Part shown: in pieces, positions 55,401 through 64,000 of the stretch
How positions within the stretch are numbered: position 1 is the first letter of the stretch
How the letters are laid out: every line of letters starts with the position of its first letter
Source: Zantedeschia hybrid cultivar
Taxonomy: Eukaryota; Streptophyta; Magnoliopsida; Alismatales; Araceae
Length of the DNA stretch: 64,000 nt
Direction of reading: 5' to 3'
Assembly (NCBI GenBank): GCA_030544215.1
Contig: JARZZO010000013.1
Span: forward strand, 47,759,196-47,823,195
Position numbers and translations under genes: made by a program
The notes under the pieces: generated by a model
The model's input: only the letters and a program-made list of their open reading frames with translations
Databases searched by the model: none
Told to the model about the DNA's origin: nothing

Positions 55401-58400
55401 CCCAAAGTGCATCCGGATGCTCTCCCCTTCTCCACAATCTTTTTCTCTTGTTTTATGTTAGCATCTATTATATTATTCTTTCATTCCTACCAAATAAATG
55501 TATATCATATGGCTACTTGTATAGCGCAAACGCTCTAGATGATTTTTGTACCCTTCTAATCGAGTCAATAAGTAGGCAATTCTGATCTGGTTGTAATCAG
55601 TGATCTCTCTTAACCTACTTTATAAATGGCAACGAAAAATTAGATTATCTGTCAACAAGAAAAAGGTTTCTTGAACAGGTTAGGTGTCAGATAAGGATAT
55701 TATCTGTGTCTTCTTAATTCAGGTAAGCACAAAAGTTCCACTAATTTCGGAACTTGATTATCTGATGAATTATTAGATATTTCTTTAAAATTAATATTGT
55801 ACTGTGTTGACTTTGGCAAAACAATGGTTAATATCCATGGTTTGTCAATAGCCTACTTATAAAATGTTAGAAGAAAGTCCTAACTCCTAAAGCCTAAAAA
55901 GTTAAGCCCATTTCCCCATCTTCTCTTGTAGTACACTCTCTTTCTCCACCCTTCTTTCTGCTGAGTCTGCATAAATGTCAGTTTGAACTTCGTTTCTGCT
56001 CATCGGAATGGGGGGAAGCTTATTTCCTAGTTTATGTTTAAACATGTTGTAGGACTTGGAAGTAAAAATGTATTTTATTCATTAAAATTTCCGAGAAAAT
56101 TAAGAGAAAAAACATTTAACAAGATGCATAATTATCTGATGTCCTAAACTATAAGTTCTCAATTTTAATAATCTTTAAAGATAAAGATAATGGCACATGT
56201 GCCATGAGGATAGGGTTTTCTCCTTTGTTTGTGATACGGTCAAAGAAGGGGCCCAAATCTCATGTAATGTGGATGAATGTAACACTACCCTTTTTTGTTC
56301 TTGAGGAGGGTGGTTAGAGCTTCACACCTTCTTGGTGTTTTTTGTATGGGGGAGACTTTTGTTGCTGTCCTCTCTTTACTTGTACCTTTTATCTTTACAA
56401 TACAAGTGGTACAATCCACATTCCCAAAAAAAAAGGAAAAAAAGGAGATAACGGCACATGAGTCATGAGGATAATGATAAAGTAAAGGACAGAGTTGACA
56501 GACTAATTACTAAACGATAACGAAAAGATAGAGCGACTCTGGCTTGAGACCTTTTGCGTCCCTACTCTACCCATTTGCAAAACCGATAACAAACTTTAAA
56601 AAATCTATTCAAAACATGACCAAAACACCAATAATTGGTTGAATATTACTCATCAGTTACTGTTGACATTCTTAATGCCGACATTGGATAGGAGAAGAAA
56701 TGGCATTGCAGTCCTTTCTGTTGTCCACTGAATCCCATTTCTTGTTGAAATGGATGCTAACCAAGGTTTTAAAAATGGGCTACGTTGGGTTGGGATTTGG
56801 CCATTCTGGGTTAATTTTTAGGCTTTTAGCTGACCTATCCAACACCCCATCCTGTTCCCCATGCCATAGGAAAATCTGTTTGGATCACTGAGTCTGGAAA
56901 TTGGGACCGAATGGGCATGGTGAATCTGTTTGTGTTGCATGTTTCCCATGGTCGCAGCAGCACCATCAGCAAAGAGACAATGAAGAGAGAAGTCAATAAG
57001 AAAAGCCCAAGCTTGTCAGCTTAAGACACTGTTGGACCATTGCTGATAGCCGACTAGAGCAGCTGCAACTGTCGCTGACTGCTGCCACTACCCTTTCAGC
57101 TGCTGTGTCTGCTTCCCACCTGCTGCTGCTGCGGCTGATGATGATGATGATGATGGCTGCCTAAGGTGGGGCAGCCTGTGCGACGCCCAAAGATCTTGGC
57201 TACAGTTGGTGTGACGGCTGCGTGCCTGCATTGTGTGATGGATGATTAGTAAAGAGATGTTAACTAAAGTTGGCAAGTTTCTTCTTTATACTCTAAGATG
57301 GTTATCTCCTCTGGAGAGGTATCGTAATGGTTAGTAAAACAATGCTATCTATATCTAATCCAAAAATGTCATATAACTCCCTGTATAAGAATATAAGTTA
57401 AAAATGCATTTTGGGAAACATGATAAGGCTGGATAACGTCAGGTTTGGCATCTAGAAACTGATTTTAGATCGGCCAATCAACTCCACTACAACTTTTTAG
57501 ATCATATTTTTAGGAACAAAGGGTTGACATGCCTAGATAAGTCGCAGCATTCACTTTGAGATTCTTCATCTAATAAAAGTGAGCCTGGGGAACTGTGTTT
57601 ATTTATTTGACTAGGTTACTTTGCAATTTTTCTTCAACTTTGGGTTTGAGTGAAAATAACTTTTGTTGTTTCTTGTGTTTCAGGAAGCAATATCACTACC
57701 TTGGCGAAACCTTCCTAGGAAAGTAACGAAACTTTATTTCGCCATGCGAGGTTTGTAGTTATTTGCTCTGGCCTGACTTTAATTGTGTCATCTGTAATTG
57801 TTTGAACAGTAAAAAAAAAAGTGGTGGAAAGAGTCTGAAGTCGGATGATTCTTCTCATTTCATGATAATCATAATAAGGGTACTTCGTTTCATTCCGAAG
57901 TTGGAGAGAGCTTTGCTGGTTCTCTACAAGATCTCTCTGCGCTTTATAATACCCTACCCTCTTTGTATATTGCATGTGCTGTATATTATCTTTTTGGACT
58001 TTCATGCATTTGTCATGTTTCATGGCATATTGGGCACTAAGACAGTGTTTGGTAGATTTAGTTTGACATGCTACAACATTTGGTTGTTAATAGTAGCCTT
58101 GTCTTAAATACACTTAGTAACTGACTCTTGGTAAACAAGCTAAGTTATATCTTCTTAAATGAGGAAATGTGATGCAGGACGACTACCGAATCGACTCCGA
58201 ACACATGTAACGAACCGAGGTCATCAAAAGCGCCACAAGGGAACAGCGAACGAACACCAAATATTCTATGTTTTCATGAAAACAACTACGTAATTCAAGC
58301 ACACACGAACTCGGGAGTCGTTCCCTCGCAAATGATCAAACAAACGGGATCATCGATAGCGGGAACTACCAAAGTGCTAGGGCAACAGTAACGCGTCCAA

Positions 58401-61400
58401 ACGCGCTCAAACCGGACCACGGGCGGGTCTTCAATCTCACAATTCAGCAGCAATAAATAATGGGTGGCAAGGTTCCTATCGCACAAGCACGGGGGCAAAT
58501 ATAATCATATAAAGAACGACAAATTGGGGAAGGGAAGGGCCAAATCAATACTAACCAACCCACTGTCGAGTGGGGCCGTACCGAAGTAGTGTATAATCGC
58601 GACCCGCTAATTAGAACCTCAAACGAACGCCGCGTAGTAGCCGCGAATGGCCGGACTCGCACGAAAGATCCGGTCCCGGTCTGGAACGACCCAGGCTCGC
58701 TGCTGCGTGGGCTAGCGGGACGGGAGCCGGGCTCGAGCTACGTAGAGACGCGTGGGGAGCACGCGCCGGCATCTCGTGGTGGGCGCGATGAGCGGGAACT
58801 GGGCACGGGCGATGAAACCTTTCTGATGCGGCGGCTATGGGCGGGAAAAGGGGGGGCGTAGGTGACAAGGCTCGCTCTTGCGAGCGTTAACCGCCAGGGG
58901 CCGCTGCGTGGCACTTCCGCGCGGTTGACGAGGCGGGCAGGCACGTCTCGGGCGCCCGAAGATGGGCGGGAAAACACGTGGGGGGGGGGGGGGGGGGAGA
59001 GGCCAGCGACGGTGGGGTGCATGGCGTGCTTGGGCGATTTCGCCGCACGACGCGAACGATGATGCCGAGCTCGCTTGCGAACGGACCTGCGGCGTGGGCC
59101 TCGTCAGCGCACAGTGAGCGGGAGGGAAGAGGGGAGCAACGAAGAAGAAGGCAAGGGGAACGTGGGTGGGGCTTCACGCCCTAGGACACACACAAACGCA
59201 CACCGGCGGCTTGCAATGTTCTTTCTCATTCAATAGTCATCATCAATGCCTCTAAATGAGGTTTACAACGCTTAAATAGAGAACCCAAAACCCTAATGAT
59301 GCCGTAATGAAACAAATGACCATAATACCCCTAAATCTAGATAAATACAGAAATTTGAGTAAATAAATGCTGAAAACTAAAAAAAACTGATAAATGGGCC
59401 TCATAATGGGCCGTACATGAGATCCAAATGCTCCTCAAGCATGTAAACACCATCAAACATCAAATAGACCATCGTCAAACCACAAAGATGTCGGAATCGC
59501 TGCTGACGTCTTCCTCCGTCTGTAAACGCGGGTCGGGTCGAACCGGATCCGCGTGCGGGTGTCCTCACCAAAATGTGTTTCAGCCCATTAAACCGCTTCC
59601 TATAGTCTTCTGTGTGTGTTTTTATGAAGAGAAAAGAGGGGGGTGGGGAGGAGAAAGTTGACTTGCACCCACTGGGCATCCTCTACTTGGAGGTTGGCAT
59701 TTCACTGCCACCTGCAGAGACCGGGGGGGGGGGGGGGGGGTGGTGAGATATTACTTAGAACAATCTCTTTGCGTGTCATCCAATTTGGCTTTGTAATCTA
59801 ACTTGATAATTTTTCTTAACTGCAGTAATTGAAAATTTCGAAAAGTCAGCTGGACGTAAACCTGGTGAAATATCCCTTTCGGATCTTCCCGACGTTTTGG
59901 CTTTGCAGAAGCAACTTTGTGAGACAGAGGTATTTTCGTTCAGGACTGATTTGTTCATCGACCCATTATTCCTTGTTCTGAGACTAATCTGGTGAATGGC
60001 AGTGCATTAGTGATTCTTATATTCCGGCGAGTCTTCTGGAACGGTTGCTTGTGGCAGGTACAGGGGAATATCCTCCTGTATGTGCAATATTGGGTGGAAT
60101 TCTTGGCCAGGTATGTTCACAGAACCATTGCCGCTCTTGATTTAGAAAGTGGTTTATTATTTTATTGGGTGGAATTCTTGGCCAAATATGTTAACAGAAC
60201 CATTGCCACTCTTTCTTAATCTAGAAAGTAGCTTATTATTTTAATGTTGCATCTGAGGCTGGCCATATTAGTATCACATTATAATGTAGAACCCTGAAAA
60301 TACAACACATATTGGTCTGATTTGTATTGCAACCTGGACTAACTCATAAGGACACGTCTTTTTACAAATTTAAATTATTAGTAAGGGAAATAAATTTGTA
60401 TTTTGTGGTATCAGCCAACTTGAGGCTCAGAAGTAAGGCTGAAAACCGATCCTGCTCTATTATTTGGGAGAGTGGGGAGATGCCGCATGTTTATGCACAT
60501 TAGGTTATTGTGGGTTGGATCAAGTGAAGAAGCATGTCTGGATCCCATGATGGTCATCAAATAACATTAGAACTCAACGAATGTTTTATAGAACCACTGG
60601 GAGATCTGCTATGTGGTATGGTACCGAGTCATGGGCAGTGATGAGGGAGCACAAAGGAAATGTGTGTGGAAGTGGTGAGGATGTAGATGGATGTGTGGAC
60701 TAAAAGAAGGTAAGGTTCAGAATGAATGTATAGCTGAGGACTTGGGAGTAGCTCGAATTGATGTTAGGTTGAGGGAAAATGTTGCTCAGATGATTTGAGC
60801 ATCTGCAACAAGGTCCAAGTTGAGTGCCAGTTATAAGGTGCAAGTGCAACCAAATTCAAGCGGAGGGCTCAGAGAGGGACCAGGTGAGATGGTTTTGCAT
60901 AGTAAATTAGTAATAAAGAGCACATCTTTTGTAGGTTTAAACGTCTTTTCTAGGTTTAACTGTGAATATGGCACTTGGTGGGATAAAACAGCGACATGAT
61001 TCATGTATACAACCTCAAATGTATGGGACAAGGCTATGAGCACGGGGCGACAATGTAAAGGATAAGGTCAAAAAATCTAATGGCTATTTCTTCACTTTAT
61101 GAAATCTATAGTTATATAATGGTGCCCTATGAATGATTTGACCGTGCACCAGATGGTATCAGGTGATTATTCGTGGCTCTAGGCTTATTTTCTGTCAGTA
61201 GGTCTTGATTTTTGTTTGGCTATACCTTCCTCTTTTTTTTTCTTTTCAATTTGCAATGTTTCAGGTAAATGAAGTAGGATATTAAACAAACTATTAATGA
61301 AGTGTAATTGTTTAAATCAGTTTTAAGTCCAAAAGAAGCTTGAGAAGAGAGGCTGACATCACAGCCTACACTCTTGTACCCTGTTTAAGAACTCATTCGG

Positions 61401-64000
61401 GCCTATCCTTTACCCAGTCCGCTTGTCTCAGTAAGTCTGGACGTGAGCCTGTGTCATGTGACCTGGTTTGCCACTCTCATTTCGGGAAGTGGAGGTAGTG
61501 TGTTCGAACTGGCTTGGAGCTGAAACAGTGATGGGCGGCTGTGGATGCTCTGTCCTCTCCAGTGTTTACTGGGATTCATCCTGGGTTATCTTCAACCTAA
61601 GAGAATTCCCATGTCCCAATCTGTATCTGTGTAATGTGTAGGCCATAGTTGTCAAGGCGGTAAGGCGGACCAAGGCGTGCTCGGGGTCTCCGACCGCCTA
61701 AGCGCTTAGGCGCCCGCCTAGGCGTCGCCTAGGCGTACACTTCAAAATAATATGTTTTATATCACAATAACTTAACATTAATATAAAAAATATGAAGAGA
61801 ATAGCAATAATATCACATTAACATGAAAACAAATATTACAATAAAGTACCAAAGTTAAATATGTGACTGAACAATAATTAGAAAAATAAAATTTCAAAGA
61901 TAAAATACTAACCTCATATTTATGGAGTTCTTCTTCCAAAATCTGCAACATAATACTCATAACAACAATATATATATGATGCAAAAATGTAAACACATAA
62001 TAAAAGAAGATAACTTCATTACATTAAATAAAGTTCATGAAGTCCTAATATCACATCCATCACTAAGCATAAAATAAAGAAGAAGCAACACATTAAGACT
62101 AAATACTCAAGAAAGCAAACAAATAAGACTAGTTCAAATGTCTAACAAAAGTTACAAAACTAATTCAAATAAAGTTTAAAGTTCTCTAAATTTTAAAGCC
62201 AAATGGTGCATGCTCAGGAGCCATGTTCCCATCCTCGTCCCCATCATCTTCATCATCATGTTCACCATCTGACTCCCAAGATGCATTATCATCATCATCT
62301 TCTTCCTCTGCCTCTTCTTCCTGATCTGAATGGTTCTCTTCTTCATCATCACTAACCATGGGCATGGGCTGCGAAGTACTTCCTCTTTGTGGCATTTTGC
62401 CTCTCCTGAGTCTTTCTTCAGATGCTCCCATGGCTATGTCCACAGCTGCCCATGTGAGATCGTTATCATCATCATGAACCAAATCTTCTGCGTCCTTAGT
62501 CATCCACTCACTTCCCCAATCCAAATCTGCTAAGCATATAGGATCACTCTTCTCTGGATGATTCTTTCTTTCTATGAATCTTTCACGAAGGCGCCGATTG
62601 TATTGAACATACACTAAATCGTTCAATCGTTTATGCTCCAACCTGTTCCTCTTTTTTGTATAAATCTACATAAATAAAAAAGACAAATCAAAGACAACTA
62701 GAGAAATTCAAATCTGAAAATTGAATGAAAAAAATAAAAACATACTAAGGATATATCTCAAGTTAAATACTTACAAACTCAAATGTGCTCCAATTACGCT
62801 CACAACCAGAGGAACTACAACAAAGTCCTAAGATCCTTAAGGCTATCTTCATGAGCTCCGGTGCATCTCCACCAAATTGCATCCACCACTCAACTATAAA
62901 AAGAATTTAACTGGTAACTCTAGTATAATGTAAAATCATTTAACTTGTAAAACAAAAAAATACCAAGCAATAAAGAGAGATTGCAAGAATTTACTCACTT
63001 GGTAGCCTCCTTTCACGAGCTCTAACTGCCATTGGCTTTGCAAATAAGCCTTTTTCACAAATATAGTCTGCAACTTGATCACTTATTTTGTCTTGTATAT
63101 CTCTTTCTGGCACCATCTTTTCAACACATTCATAAAAACTGCTCTCAAATTTTTTACCATTAGCAATATCTTTTGATTTGGCCTCGAAGTATAATTTGGG
63201 ATTCAAAAAATATCCTGCTGCATGTAGTGGACGATGCATTTGATCTTGCCATCTTTTATCTACAATTTTCAAGATGGGTTGATATTTTTTTTCCTTTGAA
63301 CCAAAATTTACAATAATTTGTTGCCTTGCATATTCCATGGCAACATACATGTATCCCATGGCAGGCTTCTCATCTCCATCAACTAATCTCAAAACTTGCA
63401 AAATTGGTTGTGAGGCTCTTAAGACATCTTCAATACCATGCCAGAACTTCACCTGAAAGACAAAAGAAGCAACATTTTTTCCCATAGTTGTCTTTGCCCA
63501 TGCACTATTATGCCATGCTTCTGAAGCAAACAACCTACGCAAGCCTCTCCTTACAACATCATCGTGCAACCTTTCTAATGTAAGAAAAGCAGTTGCAAAC
63601 CTTGTAACTCCACATCTCACAAGTTCCTTTCCCTTTGTCTCCTTTCTCATATAGTCAAGTAAACGTGTATGTGTGTAGATGTATGAAGTCAACTTCTTGG
63701 CTTTTGAAATGACACACTTATATGCCTTTAATTTGCCAAAATCTTCTAACATGAGATCAAGGCAATGTGCAACACAAGGTGTCCAAAACAATCTTCTCCT
63801 CTTCTCCATCAATATTCTTCCTGCAGCAATATTATATGAAGCATTATCTGTCACAATTTGCACCACATATTCTTCTCCAATTTTTTCAATCATAGCATCC
63901 AACAATTCATATAAGAGGTATGCATCCTCTTTACGATTTGAAACATCAACGGACTCCATAAAATAAGTCCCTTCTGGACAATTCACTAAGAAATTAATCA
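43467..64000 (+). CDS. SAE1: SUMO-activating enzyme subunit 1 (exons 1-9; last exon outside window)
   Basis: SAE1 pairs with SAE2 to form the SUMO E1 enzyme, which adenylates SUMO and loads it on the SAE2 cysteine in the nucleus. Exons: 43467-43558, 43744-43795, 48680-48875, 51381-51460, 51688-51804, 53972-54022, 57684-57750, 59826-59929, 60003-60110. They join in phase to 289 codons. The plant protein is about 322 residues, so roughly 33 C-terminal residues (the segment after CAILGGILGQ) lie beyond 64000. The start MDGGGGEELTAQETALYDRQ matches the family, which fixes the ATG. DRQIRVWG (18-25) holds the conserved arginine R22; GVGSLTLMDD (57-66) is the nucleotide-binding loop and acidic strand end; FYTVDCRGTCGEIF is the plant SAE1 signature. 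SAE1 itself has no catalytic cysteine. Intron 3 starts GCAAGT. The introns are swollen by transposons. Confidence 0.95.
44083..44339. mobile_element. Tourist-like MITE in SAE1 intron 2, 257 bp
   Basis: The ends GGACGTGTTTGGTG and GTGCCAAACACAGCC are inverses with mismatches. Inner sequence pairs too (TTGGAAGCTACTTCTAGC against TTGGAAGCT). A 3-bp direct repeat, ATA, flanks it (44080-44082 and 44340-44342). The 3-bp duplication and GTGTTTGG ends suggest PIF/Harbinger origin. It has no coding region. Confidence 0.65.
45784..45920. repeat. Array of four short hairpin units
   Basis: Four units share the core AAGAAAG(C/T)ATGAG but differ in their arms: ACTCA/TGAGT (45784-45801), AGCTTA/TGAGCT (45820-45839), CACTCA/TGAGTG (45854-45873) and AAGCTCA/TGAGCTT (45899-45920). 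In every unit the left and right arms change together, so pairing is kept; unit 2 would need one G-U pair on one strand. This is in SAE1 intron 2, probably within an old LTR-like sequence. The function is unknown. Confidence 0.6.
46226..46549. mobile_element. Outer GGTATCGG-type MITE, split by a younger copy
   Basis: The left end is TAAGGATGGCAGTACCGAT; the right end is ATACTCCCAACCATG. The flanking 8-mers CCACCTGG (46218-46225) and CCACCCAG (46550-46557) match at six of eight positions, so it is an older insertion. It belongs to the family at 22108-22248. A second family member at 46347-46468 has inserted into it. Confidence 0.65.
46347..46468. mobile_element. Inner GGTATCGG-type MITE, 122 bp, nested
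   Basis: The ends CATGGTTGGCAGTATCGG and CCGGTACTGCCATCCATG are inverses with two mismatches. A perfect 8-bp duplication, CTGGTATT, lies at 46339-46346 and 46469-46476. The interior is almost wholly alternating GGTATCGGCC and GGCCGATACC motifs. It is the same family as the element in PRI2 intron 9. Confidence 0.85.
46558..47575. repeat. Three related blocks of CCCCCACC...GGTGGGGG and CT-rich sequence
   Basis: Blocks starting near 46558, 46741 and 47469 each carry a CACCCCC segment, a GGTGGGGG segment, then long TCTCTC tracts. A hAT element (46865-47418) separates the last two. Several G runs exceed ten bases, where assembly errors are likely. Open frames here are simple-sequence artefacts. 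Confidence 0.6.
46865..47418. mobile_element. Non-autonomous hAT element, 554 bp, in SAE1 intron 2
   Basis: It begins TAGGGCTGTCAACGG and ends CCCGTTTACAGCTCTA; the terminal inverted repeats match at about 13 of 15 positions. A perfect 8-bp duplication, ATTTCTTT, lies at 46857-46864 and 47419-47426. The interior is filled with CGGAAACGGAAA and TCCGATTCCGA motifs. It is a close relative of the element in PRI2 intron 13. There is no transposase. Confidence 0.9.
47642..47675. repeat. Strong 15-bp-stem hairpin
   Basis: The arms GCGGTC-A-CCCTGTTTT and AAAACAGGG-GACCGC pair fully apart from one unpaired A, around a GCC loop. It is followed by a GCTGCTGTTGTTG-rich stretch (about 47685-47850). It is not followed by a T run and lies in plant intron DNA, so it is not a bacterial-type terminator. 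Confidence 0.7.
49239..50391 (-). pseudogene. 5'-truncated LINE in SAE1 intron 3
   Basis: On the minus strand the 5' end reads SRENGGLGFKSLNEVNIALLTKWL in part (50301-50370), a typical LINE segment, followed by broken zf-RVT-like sequence. The 3' tail (49239-49290) carries the inverse of the GTGGTACCATCCAC-type tail and an A run. A 10-bp direct repeat, TGTTTTCTTT, lies at 49229-49238 and 50392-50401 as a possible target duplication; it is T-rich and so only moderately convincing. Many stops make it non-functional. Confidence 0.75.
51055..51203 (+). repeat. Three tandem 50-bp units with acceptor-like sequence
   Basis: Each unit contains TCTTTATTGTAGCTGGAGAAAA and then TTGAGTTCA and TTTGTTGA. 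The TTTATTGTAG part looks like a 3' splice acceptor, and there are three copies about 180-320 bp before the true exon 4 acceptor at 51380. Joining exon 3 to any of them would not give family-like protein. Confidence 0.85.
54203..55436 (-). pseudogene. 5'-truncated LINE in SAE1 intron 6, with target duplication
   Basis: A 286-codon frame on the minus strand (55437-54577) includes RRGEHPDALWAVIVKDLYF, VGNGRDTQFWKDKW, NWRWTNNGQFSVKSM and VWSNHLPNKIKVFLWKLAW, matching the C-terminal and zf-RVT part of plant LINEs. A poly(A) tail appears as T residues at 54203-54213. The insertion is flanked by a direct repeat of 14-18 bp (54189-54206 and 55437-55454) beginning ATCTTTTTCTCTTG. Most of the element was lost on insertion, the usual result of incomplete target-primed reverse transcription. 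Confidence 0.9.
56213..56446 (+). mobile_element. Very short LINE 3' end in SAE1 intron 6
   Basis: Only about 230 bp of a LINE tail is present: CTTCACACCTTCTTGGTGTT, then a TACAAGTGGTACAATCCAC motif, then an A run. The same motifs end the LINE at 37431. It is flanked by direct repeats of 27 bp (56186-56212 and 56447-56473) with three mismatches, taken as an aged target duplication. Confidence 0.75.
58170..59570. mobile_element. Solo LTR related to the gypsy element, SAE1 intron 7
   Basis: It begins TGATGCAGGACGACTACCGA and ends CGGGTGTCCTCACCA, the same ends as the LTRs at 27139 and 34545 but clearly diverged inside. A perfect 5-bp duplication, AAATG, lies at 58165-58169 and 59571-59575. It is 1401 bp and has the same GC- and CpG-rich core, including a G run near 58980. 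With no internal region, it is most simply the product of LTR-LTR recombination. Confidence 0.9.
60088..60242 (+). repeat. Tandem duplication across the SAE1 exon 9 donor site
   Basis: The 75-bp segment starting TATTGGGTGGAATTCTTGGCC (60088-60162), which takes in the last 23 bases of exon 9 and the start of intron 9, is repeated at 60163-60242. In the first copy the junction reads CCAG|GTATG, a good donor. In the second copy it reads CCAAATATG, so the donor is lost. Confidence 0.85.
61644..64000 (-). mobile_element. hAT transposon, left end and 3' part, runs off the window
   Basis: The left terminal region (61644-61735) begins near CATAGTTGTCAAGGCGG and is dense in CGCCTAGGCG and AAGGCG motifs, a known subterminal style of plant hAT elements. 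A minus-strand transposase gene lies inside. The right end is beyond 64000, so length and target duplication are unknown. It sits in SAE1 intron 9 before the unseen last exon. Confidence 0.85.
62186..64000 (-). CDS. hAT-family transposase (5' part outside window)
   Basis: Three exons can be joined in phase: beyond 64000 to 62999, 62893-62775 and 62665-62186. The first carries the DUF659-type segment (INFLVNCPEGTYFM, VVQIVTDNASYN, CVAHCLDLMLEDFGK), the RNase-H-like part of this transposase class. The second holds the dimerisation motif LGLCCSSSGCERNWSTFEF. The third ends in a Glu/Asp-rich tail (about 62200-62350) and a stop. The conserved residues seen include TDNAS and the CxRNWS-type motif. 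No stop or frameshift breaks the visible part, so it may be functional. The N-terminal BED zinc finger would lie outside the window. Confidence 0.85.

Noticed and set aside
58589..59184. GC-rich overlapping frames on both strands
   Set aside because: They fall inside the solo LTR at 58170-59570 and are artefacts of its composition.
60111..61640. Possible last exon of SAE1 after exon 9
   Set aside because: I looked for the expected EVIK...GKG...FF.FD segment in all frames and did not find it; the exon should be beyond 64000.

Overview
This 64-kb window is plant nuclear DNA. Two conserved multi-exon genes can be rebuilt exon by exon, and both look like angiosperm orthologues. The SAE1 wording and the large transposon-filled introns suggest a non-grass monocot (inference). 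No bacterial, organellar or viral genome layout is present.

Layout. Positions 1-13556 are gene-free and hold old repeats: a 1.2-kb duplicated block, two MITEs, several degenerate tandem repeats and a possible Harbinger-like element. Positions 13557-39292 (minus strand) hold the DNA primase large subunit gene (PRI2/PRIM2): 19 exons, 453 codons, spread over 25.7 kb. Its sixth intron is 14.7 kb. It contains a broken LINE, and inside that LINE a young, complete Ty3/gypsy chromovirus (27139-36297, two 1753-bp LTRs, CTATG target duplication). Just upstream of the PRI2 start is a cluster of E2F-type sites. Positions 39293-43466 are a divergent intergenic region with a solo LTR and MITEs. From 43467 to beyond the right edge (plus strand) lies the SUMO-activating enzyme subunit 1 gene (SAE1). 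Nine exons (289 codons) are visible; the last exon is outside the window. SAE1 introns hold hAT-type elements, three LINE insertions, a solo LTR related to the gypsy element, and at the right edge a hAT element with an apparently intact transposase.

How the genes relate. PRI2 acts with PRI1 and DNA polymerase alpha to start DNA synthesis. SAE1 acts with SAE2 to activate SUMO. They are head-to-head neighbours, with 4.2 kb between their start codons, and I see no functional link in the sequence. The main unusual points are three GC-AG introns among 27 introns, a 20-nt micro-exon, the palindromic E2F site, nested transposons with readable target duplications, and a short array of hairpins whose arms co-vary. 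I did not find a clearly new biological system.
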